A stretch of 64,000 bases of DNA from contig NZ_JAHWYN010000012.1 of NCBI RefSeq assembly GCF_019351435.1, forward strand, positions 1 to 64,000, written 5' to 3'. The translations under genes and the position numbers were made by a program. Every line of letters begins with the position of its first letter. Position 1 is the first letter of the stretch. Of this stretch, positions 36,901 through 45,615 are shown in pieces. This DNA is from Flavobacterium taihuense (GTDB taxonomy: Bacteria > Bacteroidota > Bacteroidia > Flavobacteriales > Flavobacteriaceae). The notes below the pieces were generated by a model. That model had not been told where the DNA came from. It did no database searches and saw only the letters and a program-made list of their open reading frames with translations.

Positions 36901-38168
36901 GCTGGTTTGACAAAGATAAGATCGAAAAAATAGTTTTTAATTTGATGTCAAACGCATTCAAATACACTCCAATAAAAGGGAAAATTGATGTTAAGTTTAC
37001 GCTTCAGGATGATTCCAAAAGGTTGAACATTACAATAGTAAATACTGGGAGCGGAATTCCGAAAGAGAAATTAGACTCGTTATTTGATCGATTTTTTCTG
37101 TCGGATACAAATAAAGCGCCAGACAATGATTTGTTTAGGACCGGTATAGGATTGGCTTATATTAAAAAACTGGTGACCGTATTGAGAGGTGAAATTCTGG
37201 TTTCAAGCATAGCTAATGAACAGACCACTTTTACCGTTCTCATTCCTTGTAGTAAAGAATCTTTTACCGAAAAAGAATTAGATGTAGAAGTAAGCCCGAT
37301 TTTGATTTCGCATCATCTTAAAAATATTCTAGAAGAGATTCCGAACAAGTCGGATGATACACCTGATAAAATTGTTTCATTAGAAGATATTCAAGACACT
37401 CGCCAAACAATTTTACTTGTTGAGGACGAGAAGGAAATTCATTTGTTTCTTAATGATTTATTAGGGGAAAAATACAAAATCATACCTGCTTATAATGGAC
37501 TGGAAGCCCTTGAGATTCTTGAAAAGGAAATGCCCGACATTATTATCAGCGATGTAATGATGCCGATGATGGATGGGGTAGAACTTTGTAAAAAAATCAA
37601 GCAGGATATTAAGACCTGTCATATTCCCTTTATTATGCTTACCGCAAAAGATTCCGTTATCCATAGAATTGAGGGACTGGAAAGTGGTGCCAATTCTTAT
37701 ATTCCGAAACCTTTTTACCCGGACCATTTGTTAATACGAATACAGAAGCTTCTTGAAGAAAAAGAATTAATACTAAAGCATTTTACACAAGACACACTTA
37801 CAGAAAATCTGTCTACGCTACCGATAAATAATGATGAAAAAGATTTTGTAAAAAAAGTGATTGAACTGATTCGTTCCAATATTGACAATGAAAATCTTCA
37901 AAGCTTGTTTATTGAAAAAGAATTAGGCATCAGTAATTCGCAATTGTATCGAAAAGTGAAACAGATTTTTGGCTTTACTCCGGGAGATTTAATTCGAACG
38001 ATACGATTAAAATATGCAGCAGAACTTTTACGTAAAAATGTACTTACAGTATCTGAGGTGTGCTACCAATCCGGTTTTAATAACCGTTCCTATTTTTATC
38101 GTGAGTTTAATAAAATGTATAATACAACGCCTAAAAACTATCAGTTGAAGTACAAAGGAAAGTACTAA
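33945..38168 (+). CDS. Hybrid two-component system sensor/regulator of the glycan locus
   Basis: One-protein sensor and transcription factor typical of Bacteroidota glycan loci. The start at 33945 yields a signal with a lipobox-like FISC. Then come two seven-bladed Reg_prop beta-propellers (repeated LWIGTxxGLN motifs, about residues 50-720), a Y_Y_Y domain (to ~830), one membrane helix (~845-865), HisKA with HEFQTPLT (H near 887), HATPase, a receiver with phospho-acceptor in IIISDVMMPMMDG (D near 1202), and a C-terminal AraC HTH (~1305-1405). The periplasmic half senses a glycan fragment and the AraC domain should activate susC onward. About 1407 aa. Confidence 0.95.
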   Translation: MVDFKKKYKILIKLKIKIIFVSFIFAGFISCDHKENTSYRDNRLTKRIEINNKLILDSSKTSDLKYSLEQLDNTKGLSNSSVNAIFQDSENLLWIGTWDGLNRYDGNSFKIFRPELDNENSLSNQVILKIDEDNAGQIWILTIHGINRYNKKTDAFQRFYFSRENKPPLSESEFNMALDASKKVFCAVKEWGIGYFDGTAFKLLTGEKFSTKAVKKMKFSPTGELLVLLENDELYALSLKKANDGKNIISKVELISKRIRTFEVISNQKVCIIPNSGNAFLHSLSDNKNQILSTQKIDNIIGHIPEGIVLSDKSGYFILDNSGNIVSKPWLKYLKSQKVTTLLQGSENVLWTGTDGDGLFKIYPQKKAFNLISKAQVPELDGGIIRTFLEVDGNSFLVGTKGKGLFRFSSNFYLDPEKALQYQNFNESNSSINNAVFALCKGQDNLVFVGTDGDGVTVFDLKKSKLINWSAIDGNEKCDYFKSTYTISQDINGFIWLGTNGYGMIRCKIERSGDKLKVTEFKRYLADSNKAKSLSSNIIFSIVPRNDNQLWIGTRLGGLNLFDKKTEEFYTYKNIKNDPKSLSNNDILCLQTDVNNRLWIGTSFGLNVLEDLKNNGNAVFKSFTVKEGLPNNTIHGIVADKKSNLWISTNFGLSNFNPNSFKFINYTKNEGLQNNEFADGAFYQDQKSDFIFMGGIKGFNYFLPQKIKESSVIPDILIDKISGQNQPIPYYQGLVISPDSKTNPSIVLDHNQNFFDIELAALTYVNSEKCQYAYQLMHFDKGWNTINNRRIISFTNVPKGNYSLWIKWSNSDGVWSKPVHAIDIRVKPVFWQSNLAIVIYLILTTLFVLFVLSYYKKRQSLSQNILFRKREEELHENRLTFFTNIAHEFQTPLTLIVGPVQKLSETANLSERNQKFLQMIQRNSSRLLFLTQQLLEFRKAEYDYLEITAREFDLVSLVEQIAELFDEWALDKKIDYNLDIPSALQGWFDKDKIEKIVFNLMSNAFKYTPIKGKIDVKFTLQDDSKRLNITIVNTGSGIPKEKLDSLFDRFFLSDTNKAPDNDLFRTGIGLAYIKKLVTVLRGEILVSSIANEQTTFTVLIPCSKESFTEKELDVEVSPILISHHLKNILEEIPNKSDDTPDKIVSLEDIQDTRQTILLVEDEKEIHLFLNDLLGEKYKIIPAYNGLEALEILEKEMPDIIISDVMMPMMDGVELCKKIKQDIKTCHIPFIMLTAKDSVIHRIEGLESGANSYIPKPFYPDHLLIRIQKLLEEKELILKHFTQDTLTENLSTLPINNDEKDFVKKVIELIRSNIDNENLQSLFIEKELGISNSQLYRKVKQIFGFTPGDLIRTIRLKYAAELLRKNVLTVSEVCYQSGFNNRSYFYREFNKMYNTTPKNYQLKYKGKY

Positions 38169-38203
38169 ATAAGTTTTAAAATACTGAAAATCAACACTTT
38201 TTT

Positions 38204-38247
38204 AAAAGGTGTACACTTTTGATGAAATAGTGTACACCTTTTTTTGT
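38204..38247 (+). terminator. Terminator of the hybrid sensor gene
   Basis: Perfect 14-bp stem AAAAGGTGTACACT (38204-38217) with 38229-38242, followed by T-rich sequence. It separates the regulator from the susC transcript. Confidence 0.9.
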
Positions 38248-38329
38248 GTCTACTGAATAAATTTACGAAATCGTTTTTTGATTATAAAAAAAACTATTAA
38301 CGCATTTAATCAACCTAATTTTTATTAAC

Positions 38330-38377
38330 ATGAAAAATTTAACTCGAATTAGCAATCAATTTAATAATTCCTTATGA
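38330..38377 (+). CDS. Short upstream ORF coupled to susC (15 aa)
   Basis: ATG at 38330 opens a 15-codon frame (MKNLTRISNQFNNSL) whose TGA (38375-38377) overlaps the susC start (ATGATG). It is out of frame with susC, so it could only act through translational coupling or as a leader peptide. No function is known to me. Confidence 0.4.
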   Translation: MKNLTRISNQFNNSL

Positions 38378-41300
38378 TGAGAAAGAAAATTATTTATAAT
38401 TTGTTCCTGTTTGGAATAATAGTGTCAGGAAGCATAATGCATGCTCAATCGGTAAAAGGGAACGTTTCGGATAGCAGCGGTCCAATACCTCAGGTGAATG
38501 TTGTTGTAAAAGGAACCTCTTTAAGTACTTCAACAGATTTTGATGGAAACTATAGTTTAAATAATGTAAGTGCTGATGCTGTTTTGGTATTTAGTTATAT
38601 TGGATACAAAAACAGAGAAATTGCTGTTAATGGACAAGCTGTAGTGAATGCTAAATTAGAAAGCGACTCGCAAAAATTAGATGAAGTAATTGTTGTAGGG
38701 TATTCAAGTCAAAAAAAGCAATCAATAACAGGTGCCGTAGCACAAGTAGACATGGGTGAATTGGCTAAAACAAAAGTGGCTGATGTAGGTCAGGCTTTGC
38801 AAGGACAAGTTGCCGGTGTTTCTGTTTCTGCGAATACAGGTGCTCCTGGAGATGGCCTTAAAATACGTATTAGAGGAGAAGGTACACTAGGGAACAACGA
38901 CGTACTTTATGTTGTTGATGGTGTTGCAACCCGTGATATTTCTTTCTTGAATATGTCTGACGTAAAATCGATGACTGTATTAAAAGATGCTGCTGCTACC
39001 GCAATTTACGGTTCCAGATCTGCAGGTGGGGTTGTAATTCTTACGACTAAAAGTGGTTCTAAAGGGAAATCGAATATTGATGTAGAATATTACTCCGGAA
39101 CCAATTTTGCTACAAATCTTCCTAAAATGCTAAATGCTAATCAGTATTTGACAGTAATGGATCAGGCTTGGCATAATTCTAATAATAATCCGGCTGGGGC
39201 AATTAGCCCATATAAAACAGATCAAACTAACGGAAACGTTAATGGAATACCATTATCGGATACCAATTGGTTGGACCAATTATTTACTTCTGGAAGAACT
39301 AATAATTTACAGCTTTCGGTTAGTGGAGGTTCAGAGAAAACACAATATTTAATATCTGGTGGTTATTTTGGACAGGATGGTATAGTGGTTGGTGACAATG
39401 ACACCTACAGACGTATTAATTTTAGAACCAATATTAATACCGAAGTTACAGATCGTTTCAAAGTTGGAACAAATCTTCAGATAACTAGTACTAGACAAGA
39501 TAAAATGTCTTCAAGCGGAGACGCTCCAGGGGTAATTAGACATGCTTTATTGCGTCCATCGGTTTTAGGAGTTTATAAAGATGTAAATAATCCAACTTAT
39601 AAAGCAAATGATCCGTACACCGATTTACCTTTTTATTTGAATAACAATCCTAATGGAGGCTGGAGTCAAAATTATGAATTTACGTCAAATCCACTTGCAA
39701 TAGTTCATTTTACAGATGATGTACGTTCTGCTTTTAAAACTTTTGGGAATGTATATGGTGAATATGCGTTCTTAGCTGATAAATCACTGAAATTCAAAAG
39801 TAATTTGGGAGCTGAAATCACTTTCGATCATAACAAAGCTTTTGGAGAAAATTTTGGAGATGATAACGACAATAGTGCAAATGAAACGTATCCTGGACAA
39901 GGTAGGCAAAATAGACCTTCAAGCTTGAATGAAAATAGAGGTGAAGCGACTACGTTTACTTTTGCAAATACTTTGAATTACACTAAAACTATTGCTGACA
40001 AACACAGTATTAGTGCATTATTAGGATCTGAAACTGTATCATACGACCAGTCTGCAGTAGGTGGAAGCAGACAAAATTATAATAATACCACTGATCCTTT
40101 CCGTTATCTTGATTATGGAAGCGATGTCAATAAACACAGTTCAGGATCTGCAGAAAGTTGGAATCTTATTTCTTTCTTTGGATCTGCTAATTATGGATAT
40201 GACAATAAATATTTAGTTTCAGGTACCATAAGAGCTGACGGTTCTTCTCGTTTTGGACCTAACAACAAATGGGGTTATTTCCCTTCTGTTTCTGGAGGAT
40301 GGGTAATGTCTAAAGAAAAATTCATGGAAAATGCAAAATGGATTTCTAATTTAAAATGGAGAGCCAGTTGGGGACAATCAGGTAATCAAGAAATCCCTAA
40401 TAATGCCTATGAAACTCTTGTTACCGAAACAGGCGGTATCGTGAATATAGTTCGTTACGGTAATCCAGATTTAAAATGGGAAACTACTACACAAACTAAC
40501 TTTGGTGCTGATTTGAGTGTATTGGATAATAAACTGACTTTCTCAGCAGATTATTTTGATAAGACTACCGATGATATTTTATTGACTGTAGGCTTACCAT
40601 CATCTACCGTTGGTCAAATTAACAGAACTTATGTTAATGCAGGTGTAGTAACTAATAAAGGTTTTGAATTTGGAGCTAATTTCCAAAATAACGACCACGA
40701 TTTTAAATACGGAATCAATGCAAACATTGCCACACTAAAAAATAATGTGGAGCAACTTCAGCAATATGTTACGGAGATTGTTGATGACAAGAGCCATACT
40801 AAAACGGTAGTTGGACAACCTATCAGTTCTTATTACGGACTACAATTTGATGGAATTTATCAAAATGCTGCCGAAGTATCTTCTACTTTATTCTCTAATG
40901 AAAACGGAGCAAAACCGGGTGATATTAAGTTTAAAGATTTAAATGGAGATGGTCAAATTAATGCTGATGACAGAACGTTCATTGGAAGTTCAATACCAAA
41001 AGTAACATACGGTTTCTCATTTAATGCCGAATATAAAAGATTTGATATGTCATTCCTTTTCCAAGGGGTTTCAGGTGTAGATCGTTACAACGATTTAAAA
41101 CAAATTTTGGATTATGATAGCCGTCCTTTCAATTCTACTACTGCAGTATTGGGAGCATGGAATGGAGAAGGAACAAGTAATACCACTCCACGTAATACAC
41201 TTAATGATAATGGAGGAAGCCAAGTTTCCAGCGTTTTTGTTGAAGATGCGTCGTATTTACGATTAAAAAATCTTGAGATCGGTTATACTTTTGATCCAAA

Positions 41301-41460
41301 AATCATAGGTGATACGTATTTAAGAATGTATGTATCAGGTCAAAATTTGTTGACTTTCACGAACTATACTGGTTTGGATCCAGAATCGACTTCTTTCATA
41401 GATCAAGGAACTTATCCTCAATCTACTTCAATCCTAATAGGTTTAAAATTTAAAATTTAA
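38374..41460 (+). CDS. SusC-like TonB-dependent glycan importer
   Basis: 1028 aa. Signal peptide ending MHAQS, then a carboxypeptidase-regulatory-like domain (VKGNVSDSSGPIPQVNVVVKG, about 25-105), the plug with TonB-box-side DEVIVVGYSS and VLKDAAATAIYGSRSAGGVV, and a 22-strand barrel ending in GLKFKI. Together with the SusD lipoprotein it forms the outer-membrane glycan pump. Two ATGs are adjacent (38374 and 38377). The 15-codon ORF upstream ends within its start. Confidence 0.95.
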   Translation: MMRKKIIYNLFLFGIIVSGSIMHAQSVKGNVSDSSGPIPQVNVVVKGTSLSTSTDFDGNYSLNNVSADAVLVFSYIGYKNREIAVNGQAVVNAKLESDSQKLDEVIVVGYSSQKKQSITGAVAQVDMGELAKTKVADVGQALQGQVAGVSVSANTGAPGDGLKIRIRGEGTLGNNDVLYVVDGVATRDISFLNMSDVKSMTVLKDAAATAIYGSRSAGGVVILTTKSGSKGKSNIDVEYYSGTNFATNLPKMLNANQYLTVMDQAWHNSNNNPAGAISPYKTDQTNGNVNGIPLSDTNWLDQLFTSGRTNNLQLSVSGGSEKTQYLISGGYFGQDGIVVGDNDTYRRINFRTNINTEVTDRFKVGTNLQITSTRQDKMSSSGDAPGVIRHALLRPSVLGVYKDVNNPTYKANDPYTDLPFYLNNNPNGGWSQNYEFTSNPLAIVHFTDDVRSAFKTFGNVYGEYAFLADKSLKFKSNLGAEITFDHNKAFGENFGDDNDNSANETYPGQGRQNRPSSLNENRGEATTFTFANTLNYTKTIADKHSISALLGSETVSYDQSAVGGSRQNYNNTTDPFRYLDYGSDVNKHSSGSAESWNLISFFGSANYGYDNKYLVSGTIRADGSSRFGPNNKWGYFPSVSGGWVMSKEKFMENAKWISNLKWRASWGQSGNQEIPNNAYETLVTETGGIVNIVRYGNPDLKWETTTQTNFGADLSVLDNKLTFSADYFDKTTDDILLTVGLPSSTVGQINRTYVNAGVVTNKGFEFGANFQNNDHDFKYGINANIATLKNNVEQLQQYVTEIVDDKSHTKTVVGQPISSYYGLQFDGIYQNAAEVSSTLFSNENGAKPGDIKFKDLNGDGQINADDRTFIGSSIPKVTYGFSFNAEYKRFDMSFLFQGVSGVDRYNDLKQILDYDSRPFNSTTAVLGAWNGEGTSNTTPRNTLNDNGGSQVSSVFVEDASYLRLKNLEIGYTFDPKIIGDTYLRMYVSGQNLLTFTNYTGLDPESTSFIDQGTYPQSTSILIGLKFKI

Positions 41461-41470
41461 TAAGCGAACC

Positions 41471-42949
41471 ATGAAATATACATATATAACAGCGATTATG
41501 ATTTCGCTAGCGTCATTAACAAGTTGCCAAGATGAACTTACCACAGAACCTGTAGGTGCGTTAACTTTGGAACAGGCGAATTCTAAACCAACATTGGCCT
41601 CTGTAGAAAGTTCAGTAACATCGTCTTATGATATGTTATCCAATAAATTGAACCAGTTGGCCGAATGGGATTGGAATGGTGGTTTGGTGTTTCAAAATGA
41701 TATTGTAATAGATGATATCGCATCCGATGATATGGAGAAAAAATGGTCTCCCGATGGAGATCAGCCTTGGATGGATGAGATTAATAACTTTACTTTTACT
41801 TCGACAAATGGAGGGCCAAATGGACTTTGGAAATACGATTACGAAGGGATAAAAAGAACCAATATTGCATTAAGTTTTCTATTAAATGAAGATATTGAGA
41901 AAATTACCGGAATCACAACCGAAAGAAAAAATCAATTGATTGGTGAAGCTTATTTTTTACGTTCGTACTATTATTTTTCGTTGGTGACTAATTTTGGAGA
42001 TGTGCCTTTACTTCTTTCCCCTGTAAAAACATATCAAGAAGCTTTTGATTTGGCAGTAAGAGCACCAAAAGAGACGGTATGGAGTCAAATTAAAACGGAC
42101 TTGGAAAAAGCAAAATCACTTTTACCAAATTCAAAATACGGATCCGATACAGAAAAATGGAGAGTTTCTAAAGGAGCAGCCATTGCACTTCTTGCCAAAA
42201 CTGCTTTGTACAATAAGGATTGGACGGGTGTAACTACATTAGTGTCAGAATTGGAAGCTACTGGTTTTTTTAGTTTGGATGCCAATTATTTTGATAATTT
42301 CAGTACTGAATATGCAGACAACGAAGTTATCTTCTCTTATAATCACGTTAAGCAAGCAGATCCAAGAAAAGGAAATGGAATTTGTGCTCCTCTTGGATGG
42401 GGATTCTTTGCTCCAAGTGATGATTTCTTGGCTTCATTTGAGCCTAATGACCCTAGAAAGTTATATACCGTGAATGCACCTCAACAGTGGGTTAATAAAC
42501 TTTTAGGTACCACAGATGGCAGCAATAAAGGAGATGATGATGCGTCAAACAACAAAGTACTTATTCGTTATGCCGATGTTTTGCTTTGGAAAGCAGAAGC
42601 ACTTAACGAAACGGGTGATTATTCAGGTGCTATTAGTATCATAAACCAAATTAGAACAAGAGCCAGAAACACAGTTACTGTTGACGGAACTCCTGTACCT
42701 GCAGGAACACTGCCAGACAGAGGTGCATCTACAGATAAAGCGACTATTAAAAATTGGTTGATTTCTGAAAGAAGAGCTGAACTTGGTTTTGAAAATCAAA
42801 GAATGCCTGATTTAAAAAGATGGGGGATTGCTAAACAAGTGATGACTGCACATGGCAAAAATTTCCAAGACAAACATATGTTGTATCCTATTCCTCAATC
42901 AGAAGTGGATGCTTCGGCAGGACTTTTAAAGCAAAATCCTGGATATTAA
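41471..42949 (+). CDS. SusD-like glycan-binding lipoprotein
   Basis: 492 aa. Lipoprotein signal (ISLASLTSC), an N-terminal TPR-like SusD domain with the typical GLWKYDYEGIKRTNIALSFL and LIGEAYFLRSYYYFSLVTNFGDVPLL, and a C-terminal RagB/SusD part with ADVLLWKAEALNETGDYSGAI and ISERRAELGFENQRMPDLKRWG. Lid over the SusC barrel and glycan binder at the cell surface. Starts 10 bp after susC; terminator 45 bp after its stop. Confidence 0.95.
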   Translation: MKYTYITAIMISLASLTSCQDELTTEPVGALTLEQANSKPTLASVESSVTSSYDMLSNKLNQLAEWDWNGGLVFQNDIVIDDIASDDMEKKWSPDGDQPWMDEINNFTFTSTNGGPNGLWKYDYEGIKRTNIALSFLLNEDIEKITGITTERKNQLIGEAYFLRSYYYFSLVTNFGDVPLLLSPVKTYQEAFDLAVRAPKETVWSQIKTDLEKAKSLLPNSKYGSDTEKWRVSKGAAIALLAKTALYNKDWTGVTTLVSELEATGFFSLDANYFDNFSTEYADNEVIFSYNHVKQADPRKGNGICAPLGWGFFAPSDDFLASFEPNDPRKLYTVNAPQQWVNKLLGTTDGSNKGDDDASNNKVLIRYADVLLWKAEALNETGDYSGAISIINQIRTRARNTVTVDGTPVPAGTLPDRGASTDKATIKNWLISERRAELGFENQRMPDLKRWGIAKQVMTAHGKNFQDKHMLYPIPQSEVDASAGLLKQNPGY

Positions 42950-42993
42950 ATTGTTAGTTTAAATGAATTTGGTAATTTAAATATGTTAGTTAT

Positions 42994-43038
42994 GAGAAGC
43001 AGCAGTTGCAATTAAAAAAATTGCTGCTTCTCTTTTTT
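42994..43038 (+). terminator. Terminator between susD and the glycosidase genes
   Basis: 11-bp stem GAGAAGCAGCA (42994-43004) with 43022-43032, followed by TTTTTT. It should separate susCD from the downstream five-gene run, or act as a partial terminator lowering its expression. Confidence 0.85.
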
Positions 43039-43125
43039 AATAAGACAAAATACCCATCTAACAAAGACGAATCCAGCTATAATGTAGAGCTCTGATTAGC
43101 CTAATAAATAATAAAACATTTTACT

Positions 43126-45582
43126 ATGTGTAAATTTTTAAATACCCTTTCTATTTTACTATTCTGTTTTGTCGGAACGATTTCGTCAAGCCAGAATATT
43201 AATTTAAAAGTTGTAGGCGATGATATACAAGGTTATAATGTTGCTGTTTATAATGGAAATCAGCTTTTGGTTAATAATACAGAAGAGTTTTCGCTAGATA
43301 TGGCAAATACTGATTTTAGTGAAAAAACCAGTATAAAGAATTGGACGGGAGCAGAGTGGAAGGGGGATTCAAATACTATAGAACTAACCCGAAAAACCTA
43401 TCTAGCAGACTTTGATTTGAATATTTCGGTTATCGTTTCGTATGAAGTCATTAATAAAAATATTGTAAAAAAGAGCATCGACATTACCCAAACGGGGATG
43501 CCAATTATATATTATACTTTGACCGAAACGTCAAAACCTGCACAGGTACCTTCAAAATATGTAACCTTTGAATATGATAATTTTCAGGGAGGTTTTGCAC
43601 ATGAAATGTTTCCTTCAGCTGGATTTGTTACGCCAGATAATCAGGTAGTTGGTTTCTTGATGGACGCAGGCTATAAAAATCATTATACAAGAACCACACG
43701 AAGACGCTTTAACGGTCATGGCGGCGGATTTGTTGGGATGAGAAAACTTCCAGATCCTAATTTAGTGTCGGTGGCAACTTTAGAGGAAAGAGCTAGAAAT
43801 CAAAATTATATCAAACAAAGCTTTGGTGAACTTTATAATTTAGATTCGGGAAAAGAACTAAAATTACAACTCAATAATCAATATAAGAAAGTTGGTTCAG
43901 TTGAAATTAGTAAAAATGACAGTATTTATAAATTAAATATTAATTCAAATGAGCAATCTGGTTTTGAAATGATTGCTCCTTTCAAAGATCAAAAAATATA
44001 TACGGTTTCATTCCTTTCTAAAGGATCTACGCCACTTGCATTAAAATTGTTCAGAATCAAAAACGGTAAGAAAACAGTTGAATTAGAAAACGGAATAAAA
44101 TACATCGATAAGTTTCCCACTCAAGAAAAGGAGTGGACACTTTTCAAAGGAAGTATTTTGGTTCCTTATATTGAAAATGACAGCGTTTCGTTGTTTATTG
44201 GAGCAAATGATGCAAAAGACTGTTCACTTCAGATAAAGAATCTTCAAATTGTAGCACATGACCCGTCCATAGAGCCTTATAATAAAATAGCTATGGGCGA
44301 AACGGTGACAAAAACAACGTACATTTTTGTTGAGCCATTTACCAATCATCATGATTTTGTTATTTCTTCTCAAACCCGTTTGGCGGAAGCCAAAAAATTT
44401 GAAGGCTCTGAAATAGAAAAAATGATGTATGCTAATTTTAATATGCTTACCTGGATTACTTCGATTGACGATTTTTCGCCTTTCAATGTTCCAAATATGA
44501 ACTATTCGCCTGATATGTATAATAGAGATTCTTTTTTTTCGATAGTGTCAAGTTATAATAAGGAACTCAATCTGTCTATTTGGAATAAATGGGCGCAAAC
44601 CCAAAATCAAAAAGGAGCAGTTGGTACCATTATAACGCCTTATATGGGTTCGATTGAAGTAAAAGACAACGAAGCCACTATTCAATTTCTGATTTGGGCT
44701 ATGATGAATAAGAGACGTTTTGGTGTTGAATTGCCAAAAGATAAAATTCAGAAAGCTGTCGATTTTGTTTTGAATGAGTTTGACGATGACAAAGACGGAA
44801 AATGTAAATCGCATTTCCCTTTGTGCCAGGTGGATGTTCTTGATTTTAATCCAAAAACGGACAGACTTGCCGTCAATCAAGGAATGCTGGCGATTGCTCT
44901 GCGAACCATCAAAGAATTGGGTTATGAAATATCTGATTCCTATATTGAAAAAGCAGAAGCAGAATACCGTAATTTTTATGATGTAAAAAGAAAACACCTT
45001 TTATACGACAAACAATTCCCAGACATTATAGCAATAACTGATCTAGAGCCCGAATTCTATTCTCTTTGGTTGTTCAAACGTACTATTTTGACAGATGAAA
45101 TGGTCGTAAATCATTTGAACCAAATTCCATTGCTCAATAAAGTGCCCAATTCTCCCCATCCGGAATACGGTACAACGGCACCTTTAATTATTCAACTGAC
45201 TAAAGATAAAAAAGGATATTCGTTTATGAATACCGATTACCAGCCTTTTGGTGAATTTGGAAAATCAAATTATGTTGGAGGGGCTAATGACGGGATATAT
45301 TACAATGGAGGAAGTTGGTTTCGTGCTGAATATTGTGCTTATGTAGTCGGAGCAAAACATGGATGGAAGAATGCCCAAAAAATGATGGAGAATAGAGCTT
45401 GGGCCGAGATTAATCTCAATCCACAATGGCCTTACAGCAAAGAATTTATACCAACAAAATGGACAACAACCGATTCATGGTGGCCTTCAACGAGAGGTCT
45501 GTGTTGGAATGTATTCATTCTGATGGCAGATGAAGTTATAGGCAGCAGAACACCAAAGATGGATCCAGACTTTAAAAACTAA
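43126..45582 (+). CDS. Secreted protein, putative six-hairpin glycosidase of unassigned family
   Basis: 818 aa with a signal peptide (LLFCFVGTISSSQN). The N-terminal ~400 residues are beta-rich and look like a carbohydrate-processing sandwich (RTTRRRFNGHGGGFVGMRK near 190). The C-terminal half (about 430-805) has the helical, aromatic-rich pattern of an (alpha/alpha)6 glycosidase, with acidic candidates in NYSPDMYNRDSFF and TDLEPEFYSLWLFKR, and WPSTRGLCWNVF near the end. I cannot place it in a numbered CAZy family. Its position directly after susCD and before GH130 implies work on the imported glycan in the periplasm or at the cell surface. Confidence 0.72.
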   Translation: MCKFLNTLSILLFCFVGTISSSQNINLKVVGDDIQGYNVAVYNGNQLLVNNTEEFSLDMANTDFSEKTSIKNWTGAEWKGDSNTIELTRKTYLADFDLNISVIVSYEVINKNIVKKSIDITQTGMPIIYYTLTETSKPAQVPSKYVTFEYDNFQGGFAHEMFPSAGFVTPDNQVVGFLMDAGYKNHYTRTTRRRFNGHGGGFVGMRKLPDPNLVSVATLEERARNQNYIKQSFGELYNLDSGKELKLQLNNQYKKVGSVEISKNDSIYKLNINSNEQSGFEMIAPFKDQKIYTVSFLSKGSTPLALKLFRIKNGKKTVELENGIKYIDKFPTQEKEWTLFKGSILVPYIENDSVSLFIGANDAKDCSLQIKNLQIVAHDPSIEPYNKIAMGETVTKTTYIFVEPFTNHHDFVISSQTRLAEAKKFEGSEIEKMMYANFNMLTWITSIDDFSPFNVPNMNYSPDMYNRDSFFSIVSSYNKELNLSIWNKWAQTQNQKGAVGTIITPYMGSIEVKDNEATIQFLIWAMMNKRRFGVELPKDKIQKAVDFVLNEFDDDKDGKCKSHFPLCQVDVLDFNPKTDRLAVNQGMLAIALRTIKELGYEISDSYIEKAEAEYRNFYDVKRKHLLYDKQFPDIIAITDLEPEFYSLWLFKRTILTDEMVVNHLNQIPLLNKVPNSPHPEYGTTAPLIIQLTKDKKGYSFMNTDYQPFGEFGKSNYVGGANDGIYYNGGSWFRAEYCAYVVGAKHGWKNAQKMMENRAWAEINLNPQWPYSKEFIPTKWTTTDSWWPSTRGLCWNVFILMADEVIGSRTPKMDPDFKN

Positions 45583-45615
45583 GATGTAAAAAATAAAAAA
45601 CTAAAATTGAAAAGA

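Noticed and set aside
44548..44997. 149-codon minus-strand frame inside the 818-aa gene
   Set aside because: Antisense shadow of a strongly coding region; composition rich in Phe/Ile as expected from the reverse of a coding strand.
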